NCBI RefSeq assembly: GCF_014192715.1
Contig: NZ_JACHYH010000005.1
Coordinates: 1-64,000 of the forward strand
DNA length: 64,000 nt
Direction of reading: 5' to 3'
Source of the DNA: Luteibacter sp. Sphag1AF
Lineage (GTDB): Bacteria; Pseudomonadota; Gammaproteobacteria; Xanthomonadales; Rhodanobacteraceae
Position numbers and translations under genes: made by a program
Notes under the pieces: model-generated
The model's input: only the letters and a program-made list of their open reading frames with translations
The model's database searches: none
What the model was told of the DNA's origin: nothing
In this document: positions 39,747-47,732 of the stretch, in pieces
How positions within the stretch are numbered: position 1 is the first letter of the stretch
How the letters are laid out: every line of letters begins with the position of its first letter

Positions 39747-40742
39747 ATGGTCGATACACTGGAGTCCAACTTGCTTGGCTCCTCCCCGCAGTTCGCTCAT
39801 GTGATTGCACAAATTCGGCGAATTGCGAAATTCGACGTGACCGTGCTCATTGGCGGGGAGACAGGTACAGGCAAGGAGCTTGGCGCAAGGGCAGTGCACT
39901 ATCTCAGTGCGCGGGCGGCTCAGCCGTTCATTCCTGTCAATTGCGGTGCGCTGGCTGAAACACTGATCGAAAGCGAGTTGTTCGGTCACGAACGTGGCGC
40001 ATTTACCGATGCGCGGCAGGCCGCACCCGGGCTTATCAGCGAGGCCGAAGGTGGCACGCTGTTTCTCGACGAAATCGACACCTTGTCGCCCAAGGCACAG
40101 GCGGCCCTGCTGCGCTTCCTGCAGGACCGCACTTATCGCCGCGTGGGCGGTACGCAGACCCGGCACACCGATGTCCGCCTGATTGCCGCGAGCAACGCCA
40201 ATCTTGAGGAACTGGTCGAAGCACGGCAGTTTCGCCGCGATCTTCTCTATCGGCTGAAGGTCATGCCCCTGGTGATGCCGCCGTTGCGCGAGCGTGGCAA
40301 CGACGTGACCGAACTGGCGCGTATCTTCCTCGACCGGCTCAACCGGGAATACAGCAGGCAATTCCAGCCCAAGCGATTCCATCCCGAATTCTCGGCCGCG
40401 CTGGGCCGCTATTCGTGGCCGGGAAACATCCGCGAACTGGAGCATTTCATCCAGCGCGAATACCTGATGTGCGACAGCGAAGTGATCAGTGCGGCGGTGC
40501 CGCGCGACCAGGGCGCCATTCCCACGCCATCGGATCACTTCAACGCGATGTTCAAGCAGGCCAAGGCCAGCGTCATTGCGGACTTTGAAAGAAGCTACGT
40601 GAGCAGCACCATGGCGCGTGCGCAGGGCAACATCAGCCGGGCGGCCCGCCTGGCAGGCCAGGATCGCAGTGCCTTCAGCAAGCTGGTCAGCAAGTACAGG
40701 GTCGCTTCTACGGCCGATCAGGAGCAAGATTCGGCAGAATGA
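39747..40742 (+). CDS. Sigma54-dependent activator without sensor domain
   Basis: 331 residues from ATG 39747 with GGGGAAG upstream; the frame extends to 39627 but no domain lies there. The AAA+ domain starts at residue ~10: Walker A GETGTGKE (37-44), Walker B TLFLDEID, and the sigma54-contact loop GAFTDA (84-89) in place of the common GAFTGA. A Fis-like HTH at the C-terminus (RAQGNISRAARLAGQDRSAFSKLVSKY). With no GAF or receiver domain it resembles PspF in layout. Candidate targets are the palindrome and -24/-12 promoter before tssBC. Confidence 0.92.
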   Translation: MVDTLESNLLGSSPQFAHVIAQIRRIAKFDVTVLIGGETGTGKELGARAVHYLSARAAQPFIPVNCGALAETLIESELFGHERGAFTDARQAAPGLISEAEGGTLFLDEIDTLSPKAQAALLRFLQDRTYRRVGGTQTRHTDVRLIAASNANLEELVEARQFRRDLLYRLKVMPLVMPPLRERGNDVTELARIFLDRLNREYSRQFQPKRFHPEFSAALGRYSWPGNIRELEHFIQREYLMCDSEVISAAVPRDQGAIPTPSDHFNAMFKQAKASVIADFERSYVSSTMARAQGNISRAARLAGQDRSAFSKLVSKYRVASTADQEQDSAE

Positions 40743-40749
40743 TTCCCTG

Positions 40750-40992
40750 ATGCGAGGTCTGGCCTTGTTCGGCTTTCCTGTTCGTGCCATCGCCGACGCC
40801 ATCACGCAGCATCTTGCGGCGCAGCCGAAGAGTGCCGATACGGTTGAGGGCGTCCAGCAATGGTGGCTCCGGCCACGAGGCATCGACGTGTCGCTGTCCG
40901 CGGTGACCGAAGCGCTTCTTCTGCTTGAACACGAGCAGGTCGTAACCCGCCGCGTCTGCGGTGCGAGGGAAGTCTGGCGCGCCATGCGCTGA
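40750..40992 (+). CDS. Small winged-helix-like hypothetical protein
   Basis: 80 residues from ATG 40750, seven bases after the activator's stop. The sequence shows helical stretches (AIADAITQHLAAQ; VTEALLLLEHEQVVTRR) in an order compatible with a winged helix. No family recognised. It may be co-transcribed with the activator. It shares no signature with known T6SS genes. Confidence 0.58.
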   Translation: MRGLALFGFPVRAIADAITQHLAAQPKSADTVEGVQQWWLRPRGIDVSLSAVTEALLLLEHEQVVTRRVCGAREVWRAMR

Positions 40993-41133
40993 CTGTCGTT
41001 TTCCCATCCCCTTCGTTTTTTTTCGGGAGTGAGCTTGCTCACGATGCCTGCGTGGCTCGCTGCCGACTTCTTGCCGAAATCTTTTCGCGGGCAAACAGCT
41101 CTCAAGCAGGCTGCGTGTCATTTTCTTCACGGC

Positions 41134-41151
41134 GTGTGTGACGTCACACAC
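41134..41151. promoter_or_regulatory. Palindromic candidate upstream activator site
   Basis: GTGTGTGACGTCACACAC is a perfect 18-bp palindrome, 135 bp before the -24 element. A second, looser GTGTG...CACAC pair lies at about 41199-41223. Placement fits binding of the sigma54 activator encoded just upstream. Nothing else is seen in the 385-bp gap except a GTGAGC/GCTCAC hairpin at 41029. Confidence 0.55.
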
Positions 41152-41285
41152 CCCGCTTCAGTGGCTTTGAGCAACGGGTGAGTCCGCATTTTTATCGCGT
41201 GTGCCGTGTAGAAAACCACACACATGAACATGCGACAAGACGCGAAGAACCTCCGGAAACCCGCGCAAAAGCCCACTTCTTCGTG

Positions 41286-41302
41286 TTGGCACGCATCTTG
41301 AT
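41286..41302 (+). promoter_or_regulatory. Sigma54 (-24/-12) promoter of the T6SS operon
   Basis: TTGGCACG-CATC-TTGAT matches the consensus TTGGCACG-N4-TTGCW except one base. The GG and GA dinucleotides are correctly spaced by 10 bases. Predicted start is near 41313, giving a leader of about 65 nt before tssBC. Confidence 0.75.
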
Positions 41303-41377
41303 TAACTCTGTCCGTAACGCGAGCGGCAGCGTTCGAGTCCGAGCATCTTGCAGCCGCCTACCCAATGAGGTCCGTTC

Positions 41378-43741
41378 ATGACTGTCGAAAGCATCCAACA
41401 GAAGTTACTGCGCGTGCGTCCGCCGCGCGTGCGCATTACCTACGACGTCGAGACCGGCGGTTCGAGCGAGAAGGTGGAGCTGGCCTTCATCGTTGGCATG
41501 TTTGCCAACCTCTCGGGCGATCTGGACTCAAGTGCGTTGCCATTGATGAAAGACCGGCGCATGCGCGAAATCGACGCCGAATCGTTCGACAAGATTCTGG
41601 CCGACAGTTCGCCCACGGTGCGCCTGAATGGCATTCCCGACACGATCCGGGGCGGCAACGCCGTACTGACCGGAAATCTGACATTCACCTGTCTGGCGGA
41701 TTTCGAGCCACTGGCCGTGGTACGTGCGGTGCCGTCGCTGAACAAGCGCTACGACGCCCGTGCCGATCTTCGGGCGCTTCAGTCCATGGCCGAGTGCAAC
41801 GACGCATTGGGTGCGGCGCTGGACATGTGCACCCGCGACGCTGCGGCCATGACCGCCATCAAGACAAGTTTCCCGGCAGGTGAGCCTGATAGCTGGGTGG
41901 CGCTTGATGTAAATCCGATGGCCACGATGCCGGATGTTCCCACGGGTGCAGACGCCCCGGCTCTGATCGTGACGCTGCTTGCCACGCAGATGAAAGCGAA
42001 CACGGAACTGGCGCTGGCGGCAAAGCAGGCGGACGACGATGCGGCGGCAGCATCCACCAAGGCGGCAACGGCAGTCACGGATGCCACGACAGCACGCGAT
42101 GCGGCCCAGACAGCCGCAACGAAGGCCGCCACGGATTACGACACAGCGGAAGCTGCGGCCAAGGCTGCGACTGGCGACAAGGCCATCGCGGACGCCAATG
42201 CCACGCTGGTGACTGCTCTGAAGGCCCGTGACGACACGGCCAAGGCATTGGCCGATGCGAAGGCGGCGGCTGATACGGCCACGGACACGGCGGCGCGACT
42301 TGCCGCAGTGGCTGCCGACCGCCATCAGGCGTTCCTGGCCATTGATCCGCTGTCCAAGGCACGCCGCCTGGCAGGTCGTTACGCCAATGAAATCATCGTG
42401 CCTGTGGGCAACAAGGAACTTCAGCTGGTCGGGCTTGGCGCCAATGGCCTGATCGACGAGCGCGCTGTCGCCGTGGATCTGCAAATTGGCGTCCAGCTGG
42501 ATGGCATCCTGCATTCAAAGTCGTTCCAGTCGCTGGAAGCCACGTGGCGTGGCCTGTTCTATGTGGTTTCCCGCAGCGAGACGGGTCGTTTGCTGAAGCT
42601 GCGCGTGTTCAACGCCAGCATGGACGACCTGCGCAAGGAACTGGAGAAGGCCGTCGAGTTCGATCAGAGCGGCGTCTTCAAGATGATCTACGAGGCCGAA
42701 TTCGGCACCTACGGCGGCTCGCCATACAGCCTGCTGGTGGGTGGTTACGAGTTCGATCACTCGCCCAATCACATGTCGCTGCTCAACAACCTCACCAAGG
42801 TGGCTGCCTCGGCACATGCGCCGTTCATTGCCGCCGCCGCACCGGGCCTGTTTGGCCTGGACAGCTTCGACAAGCTGGCCCGCCCGCGTGATCTTGGGCA
42901 GTTGTTCGAGTCGCCGGAGATGGCCGAGTGGGTGGAGTTCCGCAACAGCGAAGACTCCCGCTACGTGGCCCTTGCGCTTCCCCATGTGCTGCTGCGTTTG
43001 CCCTATGGCAAGGATTCGCGTCCGGCTGAAGGCCTGCACTACGAAGAAACCGTCAACAACGACGACGGCCCGGACCATGATGCGTTTCTCTGGGGCAACG
43101 CGGCCTGGGCACTGGCCGAGCGCATCACCCACGCGTTCGCGCTGTATCACTGGACCGCTGCGATCCGTGGCGTGGAAGGTGGCGGCATGGTGGACGGCCT
43201 GCCCGTGTACACCTACCGCGACAGCGCGGATCTGGTGAACATGATCTGTCCGACCGAGGTGTCCATTACCGACCGTCGCGAAAAAGAGCTCAACGATCTG
43301 GGCTTCATCGCACTGTGCAACTGCAAGGGCACGGGGCAGGCGGCATTCTTCGGCGGCCAGACCACCAACCTCCCGCGCCAGTACATCAGCGACGAGGCGA
43401 ATGCGAACGCCAAGCTCTCGGCCATGCTTCCGTACATCCTGGCTGCTTCGCGATTTGCGCATTACATCAAGGTCATCATGCGCAAGAAGATCGGCGCGTT
43501 CCTGACCCGCGGCAACATCGAGGCGTATCTCAACAGCTGGATTTCCCAGTACGTGCTTCTGGATGACAACGCATCCCAGGAAGTGAAGGCCAGCTACCCG
43601 CTGCGCGCGGCGCAGGTCACCGTTACCGAGGTGCCGGGCTCACCGGGTTCGTACAAGGCCACGGTGTTCATCAAGCCGCACTTCCAGCTGGAAGAACTCA
43701 CCACGTCGATTCGCCTGGTGGCGGATCTGCCCGCGGGCTGA
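41378..43741 (+). CDS. tssBC: Fused T6SS sheath subunits TssB-TssC
   Basis: 787 residues, ATG 41378 with GAGG upstream. Residues 1-165 are TssB (small sheath subunit: SIQQKLLRVRPPRVRITYDVETGG, LPLMKDRRMREID, RLNGIP). Residues ~200-315 are an Ala/Thr/Asp-rich, probably helical linker without a recognised domain. Residues ~360-787 are TssC (GILHSKSFQSLEATWRGL, LVGGYEFDHSP, GLFGLDSF, AHYIKVIMRKKIGAFLTR). The two parts normally come from two genes and form the contractile sheath around the Hcp tube. Here one chain replaces both. The reading frame has no internal stop. Confidence 0.93.
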   Translation: MTVESIQQKLLRVRPPRVRITYDVETGGSSEKVELAFIVGMFANLSGDLDSSALPLMKDRRMREIDAESFDKILADSSPTVRLNGIPDTIRGGNAVLTGNLTFTCLADFEPLAVVRAVPSLNKRYDARADLRALQSMAECNDALGAALDMCTRDAAAMTAIKTSFPAGEPDSWVALDVNPMATMPDVPTGADAPALIVTLLATQMKANTELALAAKQADDDAAAASTKAATAVTDATTARDAAQTAATKAATDYDTAEAAAKAATGDKAIADANATLVTALKARDDTAKALADAKAAADTATDTAARLAAVAADRHQAFLAIDPLSKARRLAGRYANEIIVPVGNKELQLVGLGANGLIDERAVAVDLQIGVQLDGILHSKSFQSLEATWRGLFYVVSRSETGRLLKLRVFNASMDDLRKELEKAVEFDQSGVFKMIYEAEFGTYGGSPYSLLVGGYEFDHSPNHMSLLNNLTKVAASAHAPFIAAAAPGLFGLDSFDKLARPRDLGQLFESPEMAEWVEFRNSEDSRYVALALPHVLLRLPYGKDSRPAEGLHYEETVNNDDGPDHDAFLWGNAAWALAERITHAFALYHWTAAIRGVEGGGMVDGLPVYTYRDSADLVNMICPTEVSITDRREKELNDLGFIALCNCKGTGQAAFFGGQTTNLPRQYISDEANANAKLSAMLPYILAASRFAHYIKVIMRKKIGAFLTRGNIEAYLNSWISQYVLLDDNASQEVKASYPLRAAQVTVTEVPGSPGSYKATVFIKPHFQLEELTTSIRLVADLPAG

Positions 43742-43787
43742 CGCGCCACGCGCGTGTTCGGCCCCGCGATCTCAACCAGGAGCGACC

Positions 43788-44354
43788 ATGGATCTCATTC
43801 TGTTACAGCCCGGCGACTCATCCATCTTTGGCGGACCCAACGGCTTCAAGGGCGGCGGCAGCCTCATCGACGACCAGTGGCGCGATGAAGTGCTGAAGCT
43901 TGGCCAGTGCCTCGAACTTGTCTCGGTGCATCAGGGCATGAAGCAGCAGATCACCACCGACGTCAGCAACTCGGCCCGTACGTCGGGTCGTCCGATCATC
44001 ACCGAGTTCACGTGCGTGAAGTACGTGGACAAGACTTCGGTGAAGTTCTACGAGTACTGCCTTCGCGCACAGCCGCTGGGCAAGGGCGAGAAGGCACCGA
44101 CGAAGATCTACATCGCGCGCAACTCCGGCGAGAAGACCGCCAACATTCTCACCATCGAACTGCGTGACGCGATCATCAGCGAGATTCAGTTCCAGTCCAA
44201 TCCGGAAGACATGCCGACCGAGCAGTTCAAGCTCAATTTCACCGAAATCCTGTGGACCTACACCGTCCAGGAAACCGACATGAACACCTCCGGCAACCTC
44301 GCCTCTGGCTGGAGTATCGCGCGCAACCGTCCCATCGGTCAGTTCACGAGCTGA
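43788..44354 (+). CDS. hcp: Hcp tube protein (TssD)
   Basis: 188 residues, AGGAG before ATG 43788. Hcp-type features: MDLILLQ start, HQGMKQQITTDVSNSARTSGRP with an extended loop, ITEFTCVKYVDKTSVKFYEY, RDAIISEIQF. Hexameric rings stack to form the inner tube inside the sheath. Located between tssBC and tssE, as in many clusters. Slightly longer than the usual ~160-170. Confidence 0.92.
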   Translation: MDLILLQPGDSSIFGGPNGFKGGGSLIDDQWRDEVLKLGQCLELVSVHQGMKQQITTDVSNSARTSGRPIITEFTCVKYVDKTSVKFYEYCLRAQPLGKGEKAPTKIYIARNSGEKTANILTIELRDAIISEIQFQSNPEDMPTEQFKLNFTEILWTYTVQETDMNTSGNLASGWSIARNRPIGQFTS

Positions 44355-44389
44355 TTGATCCGCCTCATGCAGTTCAAGGAGTGGGTGGC

Positions 44390-44782
44390 ATGCAGTTCCT
44401 GATGGAGCGACTGGTCAACCGGACGGATACAGGCCTTGGCCTGGCGCCGCCATTCGACCTCGCCCAGGCGGTCGCCGCGCAGATCCAGCGCATCGTCGAG
44501 TGCCGACCGTTCCGTGGGGCCAACGATGCGCGCGTGTGCGACTTCGGAATGCCTCCCATCGTGGACTCGGGCATCGGCATGCCCGATCACCAGGTCTACG
44601 GTAGCCACCTCATCGAAGCCATCGTGCGTTTCGAGCCGCGCCTGCTTGCACCGCGGCTGGAGTGGGTCACCACCGGCAAGGCGCTCAGGCCCTATGCCAT
44701 GGTGGTGCACGGAAACCTATGGCAGAACAACGAACCGGCTCCGTTCCGGTTCGAGATGCCGTGCCCGGGCGACATGGCATGA
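44390..44782 (+). CDS. tssE: Baseplate protein TssE (gp25-like)
   Basis: 130 residues from ATG 44390 with AAGGAG upstream; the longer frame to 44252 lies in hcp. It has RLVN at the start and the gp25 core SGIGMPD...QVYGSHLIEAIVRFEPRLLAPRLEW, equivalent to the helix and strand conserved in TssE (NYGLPDL, IREAILRFEPRL). It joins TssF/TssG in the baseplate wedge. Its stop overlaps tssF (ATGA). Confidence 0.9.
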   Translation: MQFLMERLVNRTDTGLGLAPPFDLAQAVAAQIQRIVECRPFRGANDARVCDFGMPPIVDSGIGMPDHQVYGSHLIEAIVRFEPRLLAPRLEWVTTGKALRPYAMVVHGNLWQNNEPAPFRFEMPCPGDMA

Positions 44783-46620
44783 GCGTCGAAGTGCCTCGCC
44801 TCAAGATGTGGTTCGAGCAGGAACTGTCGTCCCTGCGGAACGAGGCCGTGCAGTTCGGTCAGTCGTTCCCGGCCCTGGCCCGCACGCTGGAAATGAGCGG
44901 CGGGCGCAGCAGCGATCCGCACGTGGAAATGCTGCTCCAGTCATTCGCCTGGCTGGCTGGCCGCCTGCGTTATCAGCTGGAAGTGGATCAGGCGGTGCTG
45001 CCGAACGCGTTGCTGGGCATCCTCTATCCGCACCTGGAAGCGCCGCTTCCGTCCATGATGATCGGCGAAATCGACGTCCGCTCTGACGGCGCCAACTTCG
45101 CCCACGGCGCCACGCTCGAGCGCGATCGCTACGTCTATGCGCTGGCCACCAACGACCTGGGCCAGCAGGTCCGCTGCCGCTTCCGCACGTGTTACGACAC
45201 ACCACTGTGGCCGCTGCGGATCGCCGGCCTGGACGTGGTGGCAGCCAACACGTATCCACTGGACGCCAGCGACACGCTCACGGCCTCGGTCATCTGCGCG
45301 CGCATCGCCCGCACAGGCAAGGAGCCGGTGCACGCGATGAACATGTCGTCGCTGCGCCTGTGCATCAATGCCGAACACAAGCAGGCCTATGCGCTATATG
45401 ACGCGCTCTCCCTGCATCTGGTGCGCATGGCCGTGCGGATTCCCTCCACGGGCGAACTGCGCTATCTGGACGCCAACCAGCTCACCTGGTGTGGTTTCGA
45501 CGAAAATCAGGCGGTGCTGGGCATCAACACGCTGACCCACCCTGGTTATCGCCTGCTCCAGGAATACTTCGCTTTTCCGCAGAAATTCATGTTCTTCGAT
45601 GTTGCCGGTATGGACCTTGCCGGCGTGGATGAAGAGTGGGAGCTGCTGTTTCTGCTGGATGACCCGTTCCTGGTTGACGTGCCTGCCACGCGGGAAGATC
45701 AGTACGACACGCCGCTGCTGAAGCTCAACTGCCTGCCGCTGATCAATCTGTTCCGCCAGCGCATCGAGCCGTTTGCGCTGGATCAGGCGCACTACGAATA
45801 CCGCGTGATCGGTGACGAGCAGAACCATCGCTATTGCGAGATCTACCGGATCGAAGAGCTGGTGTCGCTGCGCCCTGATCGCAGCCCGAGGCCGGTCGCG
45901 CCGTATTTCTCGCTGGACAACTTCCAGCAAATGGACAAGCTGGATTACTTCTACGCTACCCGGCGCGAGGTCAACCAGACTGGCGCGGTGCATGGCACAG
46001 AGACGTTCGTGTCGTTTCTGGACGCGGAGTTCGACATCACGTTGCCTGCCGACGAATTGATCGGGGGCACGGCGCTGTGCACCAACCGGCGACTGCCGCA
46101 ACAGCTTCTCGTTGGTACCGTGTTGTATCTGGAGGGCGCCGGCCCGGTCAGCTCGCTTCGTGTGGCCAGCAAACCCACGCCCAACCAGCCACCGCAGATG
46201 GTGGGTGAGCGGCCCTGGGCGCTCGTGTCGCAGCTGTGCCTGAACCATCTCTCCCTGATCGACGGCGACCGTGGCCCGCCTGTGCTCAAGAACATGCTCC
46301 GGCTGCATGTCGGACCCGCCAGCCTGACCGGCTTCCGGCAGATTGACGGCATCCGCTCGCTCAGCAGCCGGCGCGTGCAGCGACGCATGCCGCGACGAGA
46401 GGCATGGCGTGGCTTCGTGGATTGCCTGCAAGTGCGCGCCCAGGTGGACCCGGGACATTTTGAAGGTGGCAGCGCCGTGCTGTTCGGCAGCGTGTTGCAT
46501 CGCTTCCTCGCGTTGTATTCGGAAGTGAACACCGTCGTCGAACTCGTTCTGGAAACATCCGACCGCCGAGGAGAGCTGAAGTCATGGGAACCCCTGACTG
46601 GCGCACAGGTCAACCTCTAG
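44779..46620 (+). CDS. tssF: Baseplate protein TssF
   Basis: 613 residues from ATG 44779. Characteristic N-terminus (YEREL-like WFEQELSSLRNEAVQFGQSFPALA), the DPHVEMLLQSFAWLAGRLRYQLE segment and LYPHLEAPLPSM are typical. Later ALCTNRRLP matches the TssF motif T-C-T-N-R-x-L-P. It forms the baseplate wedge with TssG and TssE. It ends 37 bp inside tssG. Confidence 0.95.
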   Translation: MSVEVPRLKMWFEQELSSLRNEAVQFGQSFPALARTLEMSGGRSSDPHVEMLLQSFAWLAGRLRYQLEVDQAVLPNALLGILYPHLEAPLPSMMIGEIDVRSDGANFAHGATLERDRYVYALATNDLGQQVRCRFRTCYDTPLWPLRIAGLDVVAANTYPLDASDTLTASVICARIARTGKEPVHAMNMSSLRLCINAEHKQAYALYDALSLHLVRMAVRIPSTGELRYLDANQLTWCGFDENQAVLGINTLTHPGYRLLQEYFAFPQKFMFFDVAGMDLAGVDEEWELLFLLDDPFLVDVPATREDQYDTPLLKLNCLPLINLFRQRIEPFALDQAHYEYRVIGDEQNHRYCEIYRIEELVSLRPDRSPRPVAPYFSLDNFQQMDKLDYFYATRREVNQTGAVHGTETFVSFLDAEFDITLPADELIGGTALCTNRRLPQQLLVGTVLYLEGAGPVSSLRVASKPTPNQPPQMVGERPWALVSQLCLNHLSLIDGDRGPPVLKNMLRLHVGPASLTGFRQIDGIRSLSSRRVQRRMPRREAWRGFVDCLQVRAQVDPGHFEGGSAVLFGSVLHRFLALYSEVNTVVELVLETSDRRGELKSWEPLTGAQVNL

Positions 46621-47732
46621 TCGAGCGGCTGCACGCGCGGCCGGCCAGTTTCGACTTCTTCCAGTGGGTGCGGCTGCAATCGTGGCCAGGCGCAGGCACG
46701 CTTGATATCCGCACGCGCCAGCGCGGCGCACGCGAGGCCAGCGGGCACCTGCGTTTTCGCAACGAGATGTCTCCGGTGTTTCCGGGCAGCGAGATTTCCG
46801 CCGGGCGCCTGCGCCAGGAACGGACGCGCGCCTTGTCGGTCAGCCGGCGCGATGGCACGAAGCGTACGGAACTGTTTGTTTCAAACTTTGTGCTGTCCGG
46901 CGTTCTCGGGCCGATGCCCGACAGCTTCGCCGAATGGATTCGCCAGCGCCTGATCGACAGCGACCCGGGCATGGCCGAGTTTCTGGACATCTTCAATCAT
47001 CGTCTGAGTGCGCTGCGCTACGCCCTGAAGGCGGCCAGCGTCCCGGCGTTCGATGCGGTTCGTCCCGAATACACCCGTTATGCCGATGCCGTGGGCGCAC
47101 TGATGGGTCTTACGGCGTTTCAGGGTGAAGGCGCGACCATCCTGCAACGCGAAGTGCCGTTGCCCAAGCGCGCATTGCTCGCGCTGGCGGGGCTGGTGGG
47201 GCAGGGGCGCAAGAGTGTGGCGCCGGCGCGGCTGATACTCAGCATCTATCTCGACGCCCCGGTGCGCATCGAGGAATGGGTCGGCGCGTGGCGACCCATC
47301 GAGGCACGAGACCAGACGCGGCTTGGCCGGCGCCGGCTGAAAGACACGGCCCCGCTGGGCAGGCGTGTATGGGTGAATCATGCCGGCATCCGGCTGCACG
47401 TGGGCCCGATTCCGTACGCGCGCCTGTGCACGCTGCTGAATGATCGGGTAAACCACAACGAGGAAGGCGTGCTCCATTTTGGCGACGGTTATCGCGGGCT
47501 GGTCGCTCTGGTCCGCTATCTGTTTGATCGCCACGTCGATGTCGAGGTGGAAGTGACGCTCGACGACGATGGCGCACCGATACCGGGCCTCGGCGGCACG
47601 GGAGTGCCGGGCGGTACACAGAACACGTTCGGCGCACGGCTTGGGCAAACCAGCTGGGTATCGGGCGCACCGGGTGAACCGCGCCGCGTGCGTTTCTCCA
47701 TCACAGCCGACGACAGCGGAGCCAGCGCATGA
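46584..47732 (+). CDS. tssG: Baseplate protein TssG
   Basis: 382 residues. Family signatures: RLHARPASFDFFQWVRLQ at the start, RFRNEMSPVFPGSEI, VSNFVLSGVLGPMP, and the C-terminal region RLHVGPIPYARLCTLL...LVALVRYLFDRHVDVEVEV. It is the TssF partner. Overlaps tssF by 37 bp and vgrG by 4 bp, so translational coupling is likely. Confidence 0.95.
   Translation: MGTPDWRTGQPLVERLHARPASFDFFQWVRLQSWPGAGTLDIRTRQRGAREASGHLRFRNEMSPVFPGSEISAGRLRQERTRALSVSRRDGTKRTELFVSNFVLSGVLGPMPDSFAEWIRQRLIDSDPGMAEFLDIFNHRLSALRYALKAASVPAFDAVRPEYTRYADAVGALMGLTAFQGEGATILQREVPLPKRALLALAGLVGQGRKSVAPARLILSIYLDAPVRIEEWVGAWRPIEARDQTRLGRRRLKDTAPLGRRVWVNHAGIRLHVGPIPYARLCTLLNDRVNHNEEGVLHFGDGYRGLVALVRYLFDRHVDVEVEVTLDDDGAPIPGLGGTGVPGGTQNTFGARLGQTSWVSGAPGEPRRVRFSITADDSGASA

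Noticed and set aside
41029-41042. GTGAGC-TT-GCTCAC hairpin near a T-run as a terminator after the 40750 gene
   Set aside because: The T-run precedes the hairpin rather than following it on the plus strand, so it does not form an intrinsic terminator.
39657-41105. Minus-strand ORF of 482 codons opposite the sigma54 activator
   Set aside because: The sense strand encodes an unmistakable AAA+ activator; the antisense product shows no domain.
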